Shown: positions 16,652 through 27,442, counted from the stretch's first letter. The stretch: 64,000 bases of DNA from Roseobacter fucihabitans (GCF_014337925.2 NZ_CP143424.1:62001-126000), one strand, 5' to 3'. The notes: a model not told the origin generated them from the sequence alone. Translations and numbers: made by a program.

Positions 16652-18436
16652 TTAGCCCTGACAGGGAGCATAAAGCGCATAGCGTGGGCTTTGGACATCC
16701 GTGAGCGCCGTGCCTTCAAGGACCGCCTCTATGGCTGTGTATCTTGGTTCAGGTTGGGCATTCATTACGTCCCCGACGCTGGCGAAATTGACCTGTCGGT
16801 TAAGATGAATAGTGGGCAAATACCCTCTTCGGTCCAGCAAGATCGCCTCGAAACCGGCTGCACAGACGGCCTCGGCAAGATCAGCGGCAGGAGTTGCATC
16901 AAGGGCCTCAAGCTGTTGTCCCAGCTCGGAGTCTGGGCGCGCGCCATAGCTGAACAGCATTGTTTGCGTATGTAGATAGGGTACGAATTGCTCATACATT
17001 TGAATGCGTCCCACACTGCCGCCCTCCGGAAAGCGGCCATGCGGCAGTTGCAGGATACGAGTGCCCGGTGCGAGCGCGCCCTCAAGGGCGGCGAAATAGG
17101 CGCTATCGCTCTGATAAGCCTCTTTGATTTCGTCAAATTGGGGTCGCGATTGCTTGCCGGTAACATCCGCCAGTGCCACAATGGATACCAAGATCAGCAC
17201 CCCCCAGGCCAATTTGCGACGTGGCGCGCGGGCCCACCACTGGCTGGCGAGAAGGCCTACGGGGATCAGGGCGATGAACCCGATGAAAGGCGCAAAACGA
17301 TAGAGCGAGCGAAACACCATCAACCCCTGCAGCGCGAAGAAAAGCCCCAGCGAAGCGGCAGAGGCATAGAGCAGATAGGCCAGCATCAAGGCCCCCGGTA
17401 CGCGCAGGCGCGGGACCAGCGTATCAGCCAGCTTTCCCCAAAGCAGCAGGATCAGCCCCACCGTACCGATCAGCCCCAGTGAAACGGACTCATTGATATG
17501 TGCACTGGGATAGATGTCGTTGTACTGGCGCGACAGGTCCCGAAAAGTGCCGCTGAAATGGTCCCGGATCGGCAGGATCAGTTGTATCGGTTTCAGCCCC
17601 CAGAACTCTGCATGCTGCCAGAGACGTTCTGCCCCGACGCCGTTGCCGTTCAGAATTGCGTCCCATCCCAAGAACCCGATGACTGCGACCGGAAAAGCCA
17701 CCAGTAGGCTAATTAGGGTAATGCTTTTCCAATGCCGGTTCGCGCGCGCCTGTGACAGCCTGTAAAGCCCCGCAAAAAACAGCGTCATAGCGCCAAAAAA
17801 CCCATAATAGGGGTCGGTCGTCGCCGCCAGAAATCCTGCCAGTAGCCCCCACGGGACAACAAGTTTCGGATCTGAATCCAAACGCCCTTCCCCGATCCAG
17901 CAAGCCACCATCACCACCAGTGGGATCGCAAAGTAGAAGGACAGGGCAATATGCATCTGACCGGAGTATGTGTGAAATGGCAGCAGAGCATAAAGGATCG
18001 CAAGCGCCCCTGCGATAGCGGGTGCAATGCCCCTTTCGCGCAGGGCAATATTGGCAGTAAGCGCGATGGCAGGAAAGCCCATCAAGTAGAGCACATTCAA
18101 AGCTCCGCCCCAATCGGTAAAACGGGTAAAAAGCGCCAGTAGCGCATAAATCAGCGGCTGGAACAGCGGCACGGGGTAGTCGCGCGCCACAACCCCCGCT
18201 CCCCCGGCCAGCCGCGCAAGATCACCAGCCCCGGTGCCTTCATCAATGCCCTTGGCATAAGCAAAATAGAGATTGACGTCGAAGTTATGCCAGATGAAGA
18301 TCGAGCGATCCGTCAGGTAATGGAACGGGACGTTGAAATCCTGCATGCGAAAGACATCAAGCGCCAGCGCGGTTGCCAGGCAACTAAATGCAACCACGAT
18401 CAGGTAACTTCTGAGTACTGTCATGATGGGGCTCAT
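16652..18436 (-). CDS. Large polytopic membrane protein, GT-C-like candidate
   Basis: 594 aa with about twelve hydrophobic segments, an N-terminal loop with FNVPFHYLTDRSIFIWHNFDVNLYF and LAGGAGVVARDYPVPLFQP, and a soluble C-terminal domain after residue about 440 containing PGTRILQLPHGRFPEGGS. The architecture mirrors the downstream neighbour, which it precedes by 37 bases on the same strand, so the two were perhaps once related and act together. This layout fits membrane glycosyltransferases that modify a lipid-linked or exported glycan, but no catalytic motif is firm. Function unknown. Confidence 0.6.
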   Translation of the reverse strand: MSPIMTVLRSYLIVVAFSCLATALALDVFRMQDFNVPFHYLTDRSIFIWHNFDVNLYFAYAKGIDEGTGAGDLARLAGGAGVVARDYPVPLFQPLIYALLALFTRFTDWGGALNVLYLMGFPAIALTANIALRERGIAPAIAGALAILYALLPFHTYSGQMHIALSFYFAIPLVVMVACWIGEGRLDSDPKLVVPWGLLAGFLAATTDPYYGFFGAMTLFFAGLYRLSQARANRHWKSITLISLLVAFPVAVIGFLGWDAILNGNGVGAERLWQHAEFWGLKPIQLILPIRDHFSGTFRDLSRQYNDIYPSAHINESVSLGLIGTVGLILLLWGKLADTLVPRLRVPGALMLAYLLYASAASLGLFFALQGLMVFRSLYRFAPFIGFIALIPVGLLASQWWARAPRRKLAWGVLILVSIVALADVTGKQSRPQFDEIKEAYQSDSAYFAALEGALAPGTRILQLPHGRFPEGGSVGRIQMYEQFVPYLHTQTMLFSYGARPDSELGQQLEALDATPAADLAEAVCAAGFEAILLDRRGYLPTIHLNRQVNFASVGDVMNAQPEPRYTAIEAVLEGTALTDVQSPRYALYAPCQG

Positions 18437-18534
18437 TCCTCGTTGCCTTTTTGGAAACCCAGCTTGTGGGCCTTGGTTTTTACGTAGCGTTTTACGCCGC
18501 GATCTTGTGGGGTTGATCTATTCTTCAAGCACCA

Positions 18535-20313
18535 TCACGAAGCCGCATCGGGCTGGTTGTATTGCAAATCATAAAGGGTGCGGAAAACTCCGTCCAATTC
18601 CAACAGCTCAGCCAGCTTACCCTGTTCGATCACCTCTCCCTCCTTCAATACCAATATCTGATCCGCGCTGAGTACCGTGGAAAGCCGGTGCGCGATGACG
18701 ATGGTCGTGCGCCCCTCGCTGAGCCGGAGCAGCGCCTCCTTGACCAGATGTTCGGATTCCGAATCCAACGCACTGGTCGCCTCATCCATCAACAGGATCG
18801 CACTGTCACGCAGAATGGCGCGCGCGATCGCGATGCGCTGGCGTTGCCCGCCCGACAGGGCAAATCCATTCTCCCCGATGTCCGCATCATACCCTTGCGG
18901 CATCTTGGTAATGAATTCATGCGCATTGGCGGCTTTGGCGGCGGCAATGATCTCGGCCTCCGTGGCGGTCTCTTTCCCAAGAGTGATGTTGTGGCGCACC
19001 GTGCCCTCAAAGAGAAAAGTCTCCTGACCGACAAAGGCAATCTTGTCGCGCAGGGAGTCAAAACGCGCCGCGCGCAGATCGCAGCCGTCGATCTCAATGC
19101 TGCCACTGGTGGGGTCATAAAGGCGCAAGATCAGATTGATGATGGTCGATTTGCCCCCGCCCGACGGACCCACCAAAGCGGTCGTCTGCCCGGCCTTGAA
19201 TTCGATATCCAGGTGCTTCAGGATCGGTTTGTCTTGATCAGCACCATATTGAAAGCTTACGTCCTTGAAACGGACCGCCCCCGCACCACCAGGAAGCGGC
19301 ACAGCGTCCGAGACCTCCTTGATCGTGATCGGGGTGTCGAGCACCTGATACATCATACCCACGCCGATCATGCCGCTTTCGATACTGATCCGCATGCGCG
19401 CCAGCCGCTTTGCCGGTTCATAAGCCATCAACAGGGCGGTGACGAAAGACATCAACTCACCTGCCGTCGTGGTGCTTTCGCCAAAGATATTCACCGCGCT
19501 CAGCGCGACAACGGAGGCGATTGCAAAACCTGACAGTATTTCCATCAACGGGCTTGTGGCCGCAGACAGGCGCGCCATGGCGTTGCTGCGGTTTTCGACG
19601 GTCGAAACCGCCTGCCCCATCCGTTGGGACATGCGCTCTTCTAAGGCGAAGGCCTTGATCACGCGGATGCCGGCGGAGGTCTCCTGGATGATCTTGATAA
19701 TCTCCTTGGAGGAGGCGATCTGAGCCTCGACGATGCTGCCAACCCGGGAGAGGATTTTGCGAATGCCAATGATGGCGATGGGTCCAAAGATGATTGAAAA
19801 CAACGACAGCGTCGGCTGCTGGTAGAACATCACCACAATCAGACCGATAAGCGTCAACAGATCGCGCACGGCCCCCATCACGATCGTATCGATCACGCTT
19901 CGGGCGGATTGTGCCGACAGCGTCACCCGGTTCAGGATATCCGAGACGCCGCGCTCGCTGAAAAAGGCGATGCCATGTTGCAGGATGTTATCATAGAGCT
20001 TTTGTTGTTGTGCGGCAACGATACTGTTACCTGCGCGGCTCAGGAAAACGACCTGCACATAGGTTGCCACCCCCTTGACCGTAAAGATCAGCGCAACGGC
20101 GGCGGCGACGGTAAAAACCTTGAACCGATCCCCCGACTCCACCATCGTATCGATGATATCCGCCATGATCCAGGCCGTCAGTGCAGTTGTGATCGCAATG
20201 ACGATCATTGCGCAAATCGCCACCCCATAGCTGAATTTCTGCAAACCAAAGTTCTCGCGCAACAGGCGAACGAGCATTTTACGGTTCAAGTTGGCGGTAA
20301 AACTCTCAAACAT
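18535..20313 (-). CDS. ABC transporter, fused permease and ATPase (MsbA-like)
   Basis: 592 aa half-transporter. Residues 1-310 form the six-helix exporter domain (VSDILNRVTLSAQSARSVIDTIV is a typical segment); residues 345-580 form the ATPase with Walker A VGPSGGGKSTI, Q-loop VGQETFLFEGTV, signature LSGGQRQRIAIARA, Walker B AILLMDEATSALD and the H-loop AHRLST. It should work as a homodimer that flips a lipid-linked glycan or lipid. The location at the head of a minus-strand polysaccharide run, opposite a rhamnan-synthesis-like gene, suggests an exopolysaccharide precursor as cargo; the substrate is inferred only from context. Confidence 0.9.
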   Translation of the reverse strand: MFESFTANLNRKMLVRLLRENFGLQKFSYGVAICAMIVIAITTALTAWIMADIIDTMVESGDRFKVFTVAAAVALIFTVKGVATYVQVVFLSRAGNSIVAAQQQKLYDNILQHGIAFFSERGVSDILNRVTLSAQSARSVIDTIVMGAVRDLLTLIGLIVVMFYQQPTLSLFSIIFGPIAIIGIRKILSRVGSIVEAQIASSKEIIKIIQETSAGIRVIKAFALEERMSQRMGQAVSTVENRSNAMARLSAATSPLMEILSGFAIASVVALSAVNIFGESTTTAGELMSFVTALLMAYEPAKRLARMRISIESGMIGVGMMYQVLDTPITIKEVSDAVPLPGGAGAVRFKDVSFQYGADQDKPILKHLDIEFKAGQTTALVGPSGGGKSTIINLILRLYDPTSGSIEIDGCDLRAARFDSLRDKIAFVGQETFLFEGTVRHNITLGKETATEAEIIAAAKAANAHEFITKMPQGYDADIGENGFALSGGQRQRIAIARAILRDSAILLMDEATSALDSESEHLVKEALLRLSEGRTTIVIAHRLSTVLSADQILVLKEGEVIEQGKLAELLELDGVFRTLYDLQYNQPDAAS

Positions 20314-20525
20314 TTCAACACGCTTCTTTTCGGTTCGACCTCTGAGTACGGCCTATTCTGCCTCATGTCGAGATTGCATTTCCAATACTGTTTTCAAGCA
20401 AGTGGGGTGTATGGAATAGGCCCAGCGTGCCGTCGCCGAGGGTCTCGAACACGGGTGAAGTTTGATTGAACTACCCCGCTGGTCAGGGTATCGTCTCACA
20501 AAATTTAAGACGGGCATTTTCGGGT

Positions 20526-21653
20526 ATGATCAAAGGCTATAAGCTCAAGCGTGAATTGCTTCGTATTGCGCGCAAACCCAAACAGTTGAAAGATGACGCG
20601 CTGACCTTCCTGTTCGGCGCAAGGTACTATGATCGATTTCTGGCCGACCAGTGCCGCGTACAGGCAGGCGTGCAGGAGATGGGGCAGAATGTCGCCGTTT
20701 ATCTCATCTACCCCTCACGCGGGTTGAAACCATCGCATCTGAGGACATTGCGCTATCTTCACGCCAAAAACTACAGTGTGATCGTGGTCAGCAATCTGCC
20801 ACTTGAGGAGGCCGAGGTGCATCAGATCCTCCCCCTCAGCCATCGCTATATTCAACGCCCCAATTTCGGCTATGATTTCGGCGGTTACCGCGACGGGGTT
20901 CTGTCTGTTCTGTCCGGGCCTAAGCTGCCCGAGAGGTTGGTCTTGCTGAACGATTCTGCATGGTTCCCGATATCGGATGCCACGGATTGGCTCGATGATG
21001 TCGCACAGCTCGATGTGGATTTCGCCGCCGCTGCGTCCAATTACGGCGTGCCACGCCCGGACCCGGAAGATTTCCGCAATATGGTCTTTGACTATCGCAG
21101 CGATCATAAACGGTTTCACTATTGCTCCTTCGCCCTCGCCTTCGGATCCCGTATTCTCAGGGATCTCGATTTCAAGAAATTCTGGGAGCGCTTCCCCCTG
21201 AGTAATGAAAAAACAGCAACCGTACGACGCGGCGAGGTCGGGCTCACGGCCTGGGTCCTGCGCAAGGGGTACTTGCATGGTGCGACCTTTGACATGGCCT
21301 CACTGGAGCGGTGCCTGAACGGGCTGAGTGATGCGAGACTGCGCCAGGTCATCGAGCATCTGATCGTACCCGCAGATGCACGCATGAAAGAGACCCTGTC
21401 CAGAAGCCTCGCGGATCTGGAGGATCTGTCGCGCGAAGATCGCATCAAGCTGGTGCTCACCACCATCGCGCGCCAAGGGGTGAGCTATGCCACCGCCTAT
21501 TTCAACATGCTCGAACAAGGGTTTCCGTTTCTGAAGAAATCACCCGTTTGGCTGGATGAGCAGGCGCGCGAGCGCACGTTGAACATTCTCGACACCTTGG
21601 GAACGCCCGCGGCGATCGAGGCAAAGGCGGAGGCGCTGGAGATCAAGCCCTAA
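20526..21653 (+). CDS. RgpF-like rhamnan synthesis family glycosyltransferase
   Basis: About 375 aa from ATG 20526 (MIKGYKLKREL); the frame also opens at a TTG at 20466 but that adds unlikely sequence. It carries the hallmarks of the rhamnan synthesis F family: VAVYLIYPSRGLKPSHLRTLRYL, RPNFGYDFGGYRDGVL, RLVLLNDSAWFP, and FHYCSFALAFGSRIL. Members build rhamnose-rich cell-wall polymers, which fits the rml operon 3 kb away. It is divergent from the ABC exporter, with the shared promoter region between 20314 and 20525. Confidence 0.85.
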   Translation: MIKGYKLKRELLRIARKPKQLKDDALTFLFGARYYDRFLADQCRVQAGVQEMGQNVAVYLIYPSRGLKPSHLRTLRYLHAKNYSVIVVSNLPLEEAEVHQILPLSHRYIQRPNFGYDFGGYRDGVLSVLSGPKLPERLVLLNDSAWFPISDATDWLDDVAQLDVDFAAAASNYGVPRPDPEDFRNMVFDYRSDHKRFHYCSFALAFGSRILRDLDFKKFWERFPLSNEKTATVRRGEVGLTAWVLRKGYLHGATFDMASLERCLNGLSDARLRQVIEHLIVPADARMKETLSRSLADLEDLSREDRIKLVLTTIARQGVSYATAYFNMLEQGFPFLKKSPVWLDEQARERTLNILDTLGTPAAIEAKAEALEIKP

Positions 21654-21739
21654 AAATGCATCTGCATGCAGGTCCTTCGAGTATGCAGGCCAGATTGGAA
21701 ACCCGACGTTTCAGGTAATGTTTGGAAAGCCAGTGCAAA

Positions 21740-22609
21740 CTATTTCTCTTGCATCACAATCTGGCGCAGCCGGTTATCTTCCAGATCACAGTCCTTATCG
21801 ACACTCTCAAAGTAATCCCAATCTCTCGTATCGTCATGGATGGAATTCACAGCGTCACCCCGACGCATTTTTACTTTTTCAAAAAATTCGCGGCTTTGGA
21901 TTTGATAATGGTTCAATTGAAAGATCTCGTTTTCCGAAATTGTCTTCGATGAACAGGCATCTTTGATCTTGTGGATATGTAACTGCGAAAATGTCTTCAG
22001 GGCAGATGTTCTGCAAATCCATTTGGTCATTTGGTGGGGACCAAGTTGCGGATGCCGCATGACGAAAGATTTCCGTACACTTTCAGGCTGACGGTCCAAC
22101 CCGTTGCTGCCGAAAACGGACCAGTTGGTGTAAATTACATCTGTACCAATGAAATCAGACAGCCTGTCCGATATTTTCGATCCATCCTTGCAAAACCAGA
22201 ACTCATCGATGTCGGCCGTAAGCAACCATTCAAAATCCTGACGGATGTTGAAGCGCTCTATGACTTCCCAATAATGCTCCAACTGATGCCATTTTTTGGG
22301 TAGGTAGATATATTCTACACGCCCTCCCTCGACAAAGCTTTCGGCAATCTTTCTTGAGCCATCCGTACTGCCATTATCAATCAGAAAAATCTTTCCCGCG
22401 CCCTGATCAAGATGGTGGTCGATCCATTCCCGCAGGCCCGACTCTTCATTTTTCATGATCGCCAAAACAGCGAGGTTACCTTTGTAGGATTGTTTTTCTT
22501 TCAGCCGCTTCTTCTGCCTTAAAGCATCGTTTCTACGATTATTCCACTGCCTAAAGCGCTTCACGAAAGCACTGTTTTTCGAAAGCCAGTAGGTGAACGC
22601 CTTAGCCAT
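21740..22609 (-). CDS. Glycosyltransferase, GT2/GT92-like
   Basis: About 289 aa from ATG 22609 (MAKAFTYWLSK). After a basic, charged N-terminal linker the catalytic domain reads LAVLAIMKNEESGLREWIDHHLDQG, IFLIDNGSTDGSRKIAESF, LLTADIDEFWF (a D-x-D-E type metal/nucleotide site) and LNHYQIQSREFFEKVK. This is the layout of the glycosyltransferase 2-like/DUF23 group. No membrane segment is seen, so it is likely a cytoplasmic enzyme that extends the repeat unit. Its third-position and overall composition is lower in GC than pgm and rml next to it. Confidence 0.8.
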   Translation of the reverse strand: MAKAFTYWLSKNSAFVKRFRQWNNRRNDALRQKKRLKEKQSYKGNLAVLAIMKNEESGLREWIDHHLDQGAGKIFLIDNGSTDGSRKIAESFVEGGRVEYIYLPKKWHQLEHYWEVIERFNIRQDFEWLLTADIDEFWFCKDGSKISDRLSDFIGTDVIYTNWSVFGSNGLDRQPESVRKSFVMRHPQLGPHQMTKWICRTSALKTFSQLHIHKIKDACSSKTISENEIFQLNHYQIQSREFFEKVKMRRGDAVNSIHDDTRDWDYFESVDKDCDLEDNRLRQIVMQEK

Positions 22610-22711
22610 CTGCAAGTTACCTTTGCTTTATTTTATATTCTTCCTCTGCCTTCACATAGCAGCAGAGTTCAGTCACGTATCCAAGAGATATAGCCGGTGT
22701 CGTTCCGCGTT

Positions 22712-24082
22712 TCACAGGGTATCCCTGAGGGCACCGAGGGCCCTGGCCAGTAAGGTTTGCGCCACTACGGGGTCATTGGTCTCAATGTAGAGCCGCAATT
22801 CGGGGGCGTTTCCGGAGGGGCGGATGTGGATGACATCGCCGTCTGTTAGAGTCAGGCGCAGCCCGTCGGTCAAATCCATATTATGTTCTTGCTTGCCCAG
22901 ACCCGCCAGAAACGCAGCGCGGGTGACGGGGTCGTTCTGCCACTTGGCCAGCAGAGCGCGGCTCTTGTCCTGGTCTACGTTTTGCAAGCGGTCCGCGACT
23001 GTGACCACGGGGGGTTCCTGCGCCACGCGCGCGGCGATGCCCCTCCGCCCAGCGTATAGCGTCATGAGGATCGGCAGGGTGCAATCACGCGTCACCAGAG
23101 CGGGGATTGGGCCCGCCGGACCCGTCGCGTCAAACCCGAGCAGGAAGCCGCCATTGGCCTCATAGCCCACAACAGAGCCGCTGGCGGTTTCCATCGCGGC
23201 AATGACAAAAGGCGAGCCGATTTGCGTCAGCTTGACCTCTTTGAAGCTCTTTTGCGTCACCCCGCTGTTGGAGGAGATCGGCGTGGCGATCACCTCTGCG
23301 CCCAGAACCTGCGCCGTGATCTGACCCAGAATATCGCCCGGCACCACACGCCCGGTCTCATCCGCCAACAAAGGTCGGTCAGAATCCCCATCCGTGGAGA
23401 CCAGCGCGTTCAAGTCATGGGTTTTCACCCACTCGGCGATTTGCGCGCGGGTATCCGGGTCCACCGCTTCGGTATCCACGGGGATGAAATGCTCTGAGCG
23501 ACCGAGTTCGATCACCTCTGCCCCGAGCCCCGCAAGGATGCGCATCAGATCATCGCGCCCTACCGCGCTATGAGTGTAAACGCCGATGCGCTGGCCCTGA
23601 AGCGCGCGCGCCCCAAAAGCATCGACATAGCGCGCTACATAGCGGTCCGCGGCCAGGACGTCGGTTTCCAGCGCGCCCGGCACACCCGCGAAGGCGGGTG
23701 TCTCGTCGAGATGTGCCAGGATCGCGGCCTCATCCGCCTTGGTGATCTCGCCCGTTACCGTGTAGAATTTCAACCCGTTGCGATCGGCGGGAATGTGGCT
23801 GCCGGTGACCATCACCGCGCCTGCACCCGCCGCTTGAGCCGCCAGCGCCAGCGCGGGCGTGGGCAATGCACCGCAATCGATCACGCGGGTCCCGCGCGCG
23901 CGCGCCGCTGCGATCACATCACCTGCAATGCGTGGCGAGGAAGGGCGCAGATCGCGCCCGACACATAAGATACCCCCCGCATCGCAGGCCGCCAGAAACG
24001 CCTGCACATGGGCGGTGATCAACGCGGGCGTCATGCCCGTCACGAGCCCACGCAGCCCGCTTGTTCCGAATTTGACTGTCAT
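22712..24082 (-). CDS. Phosphomannomutase/phosphoglucosamine-mutase family protein
   Basis: 456 aa alpha-D-phosphohexomutase. All four active-site loops are visible: phosphoserine loop MVTGSHIPADRNG, metal loop STDGDSDRPLLAD, sugar-binding loop VVGYEANGGFLLG, and phosphate-binding RPSGNAPELRLYI. The enzyme interconverts hexose 6- and 1-phosphates. Being last in the rml operon, 27 bases after rmlA, it may feed glucose-1-phosphate to RmlA or mannose-1-phosphate to the GDP-mannose enzyme at 59.8 kb. The changed sugar-binding loop (EANGG) makes the exact substrate uncertain. Confidence 0.88.
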   Translation of the reverse strand: MTVKFGTSGLRGLVTGMTPALITAHVQAFLAACDAGGILCVGRDLRPSSPRIAGDVIAAARARGTRVIDCGALPTPALALAAQAAGAGAVMVTGSHIPADRNGLKFYTVTGEITKADEAAILAHLDETPAFAGVPGALETDVLAADRYVARYVDAFGARALQGQRIGVYTHSAVGRDDLMRILAGLGAEVIELGRSEHFIPVDTEAVDPDTRAQIAEWVKTHDLNALVSTDGDSDRPLLADETGRVVPGDILGQITAQVLGAEVIATPISSNSGVTQKSFKEVKLTQIGSPFVIAAMETASGSVVGYEANGGFLLGFDATGPAGPIPALVTRDCTLPILMTLYAGRRGIAARVAQEPPVVTVADRLQNVDQDKSRALLAKWQNDPVTRAAFLAGLGKQEHNMDLTDGLRLTLTDGDVIHIRPSGNAPELRLYIETNDPVVAQTLLARALGALRDTL

Positions 24083-24109
24083 GATCGATCCCCGGTTTGG
24101 CGGAAGGTT

Positions 24110-24976
24110 TCAGAGCTTGCTCAGATAGGTGCCGTAATCGTTCTTGGCGTATTTCTTGGCTTCGCCTGCGAGGTCCTCGCGTGAAATCCAGCCCAGTTCA
24201 AAGGCGATTTCCTCGGGGCAACCGATCTGCTGGCCCTGGCGTTTTTCGATGGTGCGCACGAAATTCCCCGCATCCAGAAGGCTGTCATGCGTGCCCGTAT
24301 CAAGCCAGGCATAGCCGCGCCCCATGCGTTGGACGCGCAGGGTTTTTTCAGCCAGATACATCTCCAGCAAGCTGGTGATCTCCACCTCACCGCGCGCAGA
24401 GGGCTTCACCGCGCGCGCTTTGGCGGGTGCGGTGCCATCGACAAAATAAAGTCCGGTGACCGCGTGGTTGGAGGGGGGGATTTCGGGTTTTTCGATGATC
24501 CCGCGCACCACGCCGGCCTCGTCGAAATCCACCACGCCGTAGCGTTCGGGATCGGCCACCTGATAGCCGAAAACCGTGGCCCCGTGGGGCTGTTCATCCG
24601 CTGCCGCCATCAATTTGGGTAGGGCGTGACCAAAGAATATGTTATCCCCCAGCACCAAGGCTGAAGGGGCCCCAGCCAGAAAATCCTCCGCCAGGATGAA
24701 GGCCTGCGCGAGGCCATCTGGCGAGGGTTGCACGATGTAGGTGAGGCTCACGCCCCATTGCGATCCATCCCCCAGCATGCGCTGGAATTGCGCCTGATCT
24801 TCGGGCGTGGTGATCATCGCGATCTCGCGAATACCGGCCAGCATCAGCACCGAGAGCGGATAATAGATCATCGGTTTGTCATAGATCGGCAGCAACTGCT
24901 TGGAGACGCCCAGCGTGATCGGATAGAGCCGCGTGCCCGAGCCACCCGCCAGAATGATGCCTTTGCGCTGTGTCAT
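24110..24976 (-). CDS. rmlA: Glucose-1-phosphate thymidylyltransferase
   Basis: First enzyme of dTDP-L-rhamnose synthesis: dTTP plus glucose-1-phosphate gives dTDP-glucose. 288 aa, the usual length. It has the nucleotide-binding signature [14 protein letters not shown] at the N terminus, then [28 protein letters not shown] (metal-binding Asp), [25 protein letters not shown] and [16 protein letters not shown]. It follows rmlD by 12 bases. All catalytic regions are present and it should be functional. Confidence 0.96.
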   Translation of the reverse strand: MTQRKGIILAGGSGTRLYPITLGVSKQLLPIYDKPMIYYPLSVLMLAGIREIAMITTPEDQAQFQRMLGDGSQWGVSLTYIVQPSPDGLAQAFILAEDFLAGAPSALVLGDNIFFGHALPKLMAAADEQPHGATVFGYQVADPERYGVVDFDEAGVVRGIIEKPEIPPSNHAVTGLYFVDGTAPAKARAVKPSARGEVEITSLLEMYLAEKTLRVQRMGRGYAWLDTGTHDSLLDAGNFVRTIEKRQGQQIGCPEEIAFELGWISREDLAGEAKKYAKNDYGTYLSKL

Positions 24977-24988
24977 GGGATAGCTCCT

Positions 24989-25834
24989 TTAGGGGGTCAG
25001 ATCGGCCAGAACCTGCGCCAGGCCCGCGCGCCAATCGGGGCGTTCGATGCCGAAGGCGGATGTGGTTGTGGTACAGTTGAGCCGGGAATTCGCAGGGCGT
25101 TTGGCCGGGGTGGGATATTGGTCCGTGGTGATGTCGGTGACATCCACACTCAGATCGCTTTGCGCAAAGATTTCGCGTGCGAAATCGGCCCAGCTGACGT
25201 CCGGAGCCCCGCTGAAATGATAGGTGCCCGATTTTGAGGGGTCCGCGTGCAGCGCGCGCGCGATTTTCATGCAGGCGGCGGCAATATCGCGCGCCGGGGT
25301 CGGCCCGCCGATCTGATCCCCCACGATTGTAAGGGCGTCGCGTTCTGCCCCCAGCCGCCGCATGGTTCTCACGAAATTATTGCCATGCGCGGAAAACACC
25401 CAGGCCGTGCGCAGGATCGCATAGGTTCCACCGGCAGCCGCCACGCCTTTTTCTCCGCCCAGCTTGCTGGCCCCGTAAACGCCCAGAGGCCCGGTGGGCG
25501 CGTCCGGTTGCCAAGGTGCTGAGCCGGAGCCGTCAAAGACATAATCGGTCGAGATATGTACAAACGGGATGCCACGCGCCGCAGCGGCTGCGGCCATCGC
25601 CGTCGGGGCCATGGCGTTGACGATCATCGCCGTGTCGCGATTTTCCTCGGCCTTATCCACAGCCGTATAGGCGGCGGCATTGATCACCGCATCCGCGTCC
25701 GTAGCCGCAATCACCGCTTCGCAGGCACCGGGATCGGTGAGATCCGCATCCGCGCGCCCCAGACAGGTCACCCCGTCAAAGAGCGCCAGTTCCGTAGCGA
25801 CCTGCCCGGTTTGGCCAAAGACGAGAACATTCAT
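24989..25834 (-). CDS. rmlD: dTDP-4-dehydrorhamnose reductase
   Basis: Last step to dTDP-L-rhamnose: NAD(P)H reduction of the 4-keto sugar. About 281 aa from ATG 25834 ([16 protein letters not shown]), whose first bases overlap the rmlB stop (ATGA), so translation is probably coupled; the longer open frame to 25912 is rmlB sequence. It has the Rossmann motif [36 protein letters not shown] and the catalytic YGASKLGGE (YxxxK), all standard for RmlD. Confidence 0.96.
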   Translation of the reverse strand: MNVLVFGQTGQVATELALFDGVTCLGRADADLTDPGACEAVIAATDADAVINAAAYTAVDKAEENRDTAMIVNAMAPTAMAAAAAARGIPFVHISTDYVFDGSGSAPWQPDAPTGPLGVYGASKLGGEKGVAAAGGTYAILRTAWVFSAHGNNFVRTMRRLGAERDALTIVGDQIGGPTPARDIAAACMKIARALHADPSKSGTYHFSGAPDVSWADFAREIFAQSDLSVDVTDITTDQYPTPAKRPANSRLNCTTTTSAFGIERPDWRAGLAQVLADLTP

Positions 25835-26874
25835 GCCTTGACGCCCAACCGTGCGCCCACGCCGTCGCGATCTTGTAACGCGCGCCACCAGGCCTCGTTG
25901 TCCAGATACCACTGCACGGTTTTGCGCAGGCCTTCCTCGACGGTAACGGACGGACGCCAGCCCAGTTCTTCGCGCATCCGTGTGGGGTCAATCGCATAGC
26001 GCGCATCATGGCCGGGTCGGTCGGTCACGAAACGGATCTGATCGCTGTAGGAGCCTGCCGGTTTGGGGCGCAATTCATCCAGGATTGCGCAGAGCGTTTG
26101 CACCAGTTCCAGGTTCGTGCGCTCGTTTTCGCCGCCAATGTTATAGCTGCGCCCGAGCTTGCCCCGTTGCAATACAGTCAGCAGCGCATCGGCGTGATCC
26201 TCGACATAGAGCCAGTCGCGCACATTGGAGCCATCGCCGTAAATCGGCAGGTCTTTCCCGGCCAGCGCGTTCAGGATCACCACCGGGATCAGCTTTTCGG
26301 GGAAGTGATAGGGGCCGTAATTATTGGAACAATTCGTCATCACGATGGGTAACCCGTAGGTCTCCCCCCAGGCGCGCACCAGATGATCGCTGGCCGCTTT
26401 GGAGGCGGAATAGGGGCTGCGCGGATCATAGGGCGTGGTTTCGGTGAACTGCCCGGTTGGCCCCAGCGAGCCGAAGACCTCATCGGTGGAGATATGATGG
26501 AAACGGAAGCCCTCGGGCTTGCCCTGCGTAGCCCAATAGGCGCGCGCGGCTTCCAGCAGGTGATAGGTGCCGGTGATGTTCGTCTCGATAAAATCGCCGG
26601 GCCCGTCGATGGAGCGGTCCACATGGGATTCCGCGGCCAGATGCATTACGGCGTCGGGCTTATGTGTGGCAAACACCCGGTCGAGTGCTGCGCGGTCACG
26701 GATGTCGGCCTGCTCGAAAGCATAGGCGGGATGATCCGCCACGCTCGCCACATTATCGAGACAGGCGGCATAGGTCAGCGCGTCGAGATTCACGACGCTG
26801 TAACCTCGCGCAATCGCCTGGCGCACGACGGCGGACCCGATGAAGCCCGCACCCCCCGTAACCAGAAGCTTCAT
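25831..26874 (-). CDS. rmlB: dTDP-glucose 4,6-dehydratase
   Basis: Second step: dTDP-glucose to the 4-keto-6-deoxy sugar. About 347 aa from ATG 26874 ([16 protein letters not shown]), just after the rmlC stop at 26879; the open frame further upstream is rmlC sequence. Seen are the NAD motif [36 protein letters not shown], and the catalytic [15 protein letters not shown]. The TDEVFG motif with its Asp-Glu pair is specific for 4,6-dehydratases. It has the usual length and appears intact. Confidence 0.97.
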   Translation of the reverse strand: MKLLVTGGAGFIGSAVVRQAIARGYSVVNLDALTYAACLDNVASVADHPAYAFEQADIRDRAALDRVFATHKPDAVMHLAAESHVDRSIDGPGDFIETNITGTYHLLEAARAYWATQGKPEGFRFHHISTDEVFGSLGPTGQFTETTPYDPRSPYSASKAASDHLVRAWGETYGLPIVMTNCSNNYGPYHFPEKLIPVVILNALAGKDLPIYGDGSNVRDWLYVEDHADALLTVLQRGKLGRSYNIGGENERTNLELVQTLCAILDELRPKPAGSYSDQIRFVTDRPGHDARYAIDPTRMREELGWRPSVTVEEGLRKTVQWYLDNEAWWRALQDRDGVGARLGVKA

Positions 26875-26878
26875 GGAC

Positions 26879-27442
26879 TTATCCTTCATAGGTAAACGGG
26901 CTGTTGAAATTCGCAAGACCCGGTGCCGCGGCGTCTTTTTCGGACAAAACAGGCTCTAAATCGTCCAATTCCCAATCGATCCCGATCTGTGGGCAATCAA
27001 AACGTATCGCCCCATCACAGTCCGGCGCGTAGTAATCAGAGCATTTATAGATGATTTCGGTCTCCGGCACACGTGTCGCAAAGCCGTGCAGGAAACCGGT
27101 GGGCACCAGAATCTGGCGGCCATTCTCAAAGCTCAACTCGGCACCCACCCATTGGCCATAGGTCGGCGAGCCGCGCCGGATATCGACCACCACATCGAAA
27201 AACGCGCCGCGCCCGCAGCGCACCAGTTTCGCCTGCGCATGGGGGGGGGATTGGAAATGCAACCCGCGCACGGTGCCCGCCTGCATGGAGAGCGAATGAT
27301 TATCCTGCACCCAAGCGTAATCGAGCCCCTGTTCGGCCATCGCCCGCGCGCTCCAGCTTTCGCTGAAAAACCCGCGCGCATCGCCAAACCGCCGCGGCGT
27401 CAGGATAAAAACACCCGCCAGTTTCGTCTTCTCAATCTGCAA
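26879..27442 (-). CDS. rmlC: dTDP-4-dehydrorhamnose 3,5-epimerase
   Basis: Third step of the pathway. 187 aa cupin. Typical segments: [27 protein letters not shown] (with the catalytic His), [51 protein letters not shown] (with the catalytic Tyr region) and IGIDW. It is the first gene of the minus-strand operon rmlC-rmlB-rmlD-rmlA-mutase. The promoter should lie in 27443-27706, between the gene and the IS5 fragment; I can pick no clear -35/-10 pair there. Confidence 0.96.
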   Translation of the reverse strand: MQIEKTKLAGVFILTPRRFGDARGFFSESWSARAMAEQGLDYAWVQDNHSLSMQAGTVRGLHFQSPPHAQAKLVRCGRGAFFDVVVDIRRGSPTYGQWVGAELSFENGRQILVPTGFLHGFATRVPETEIIYKCSDYYAPDCDGAIRFDCPQIGIDWELDDLEPVLSEKDAAAPGLANFNSPFTYEG

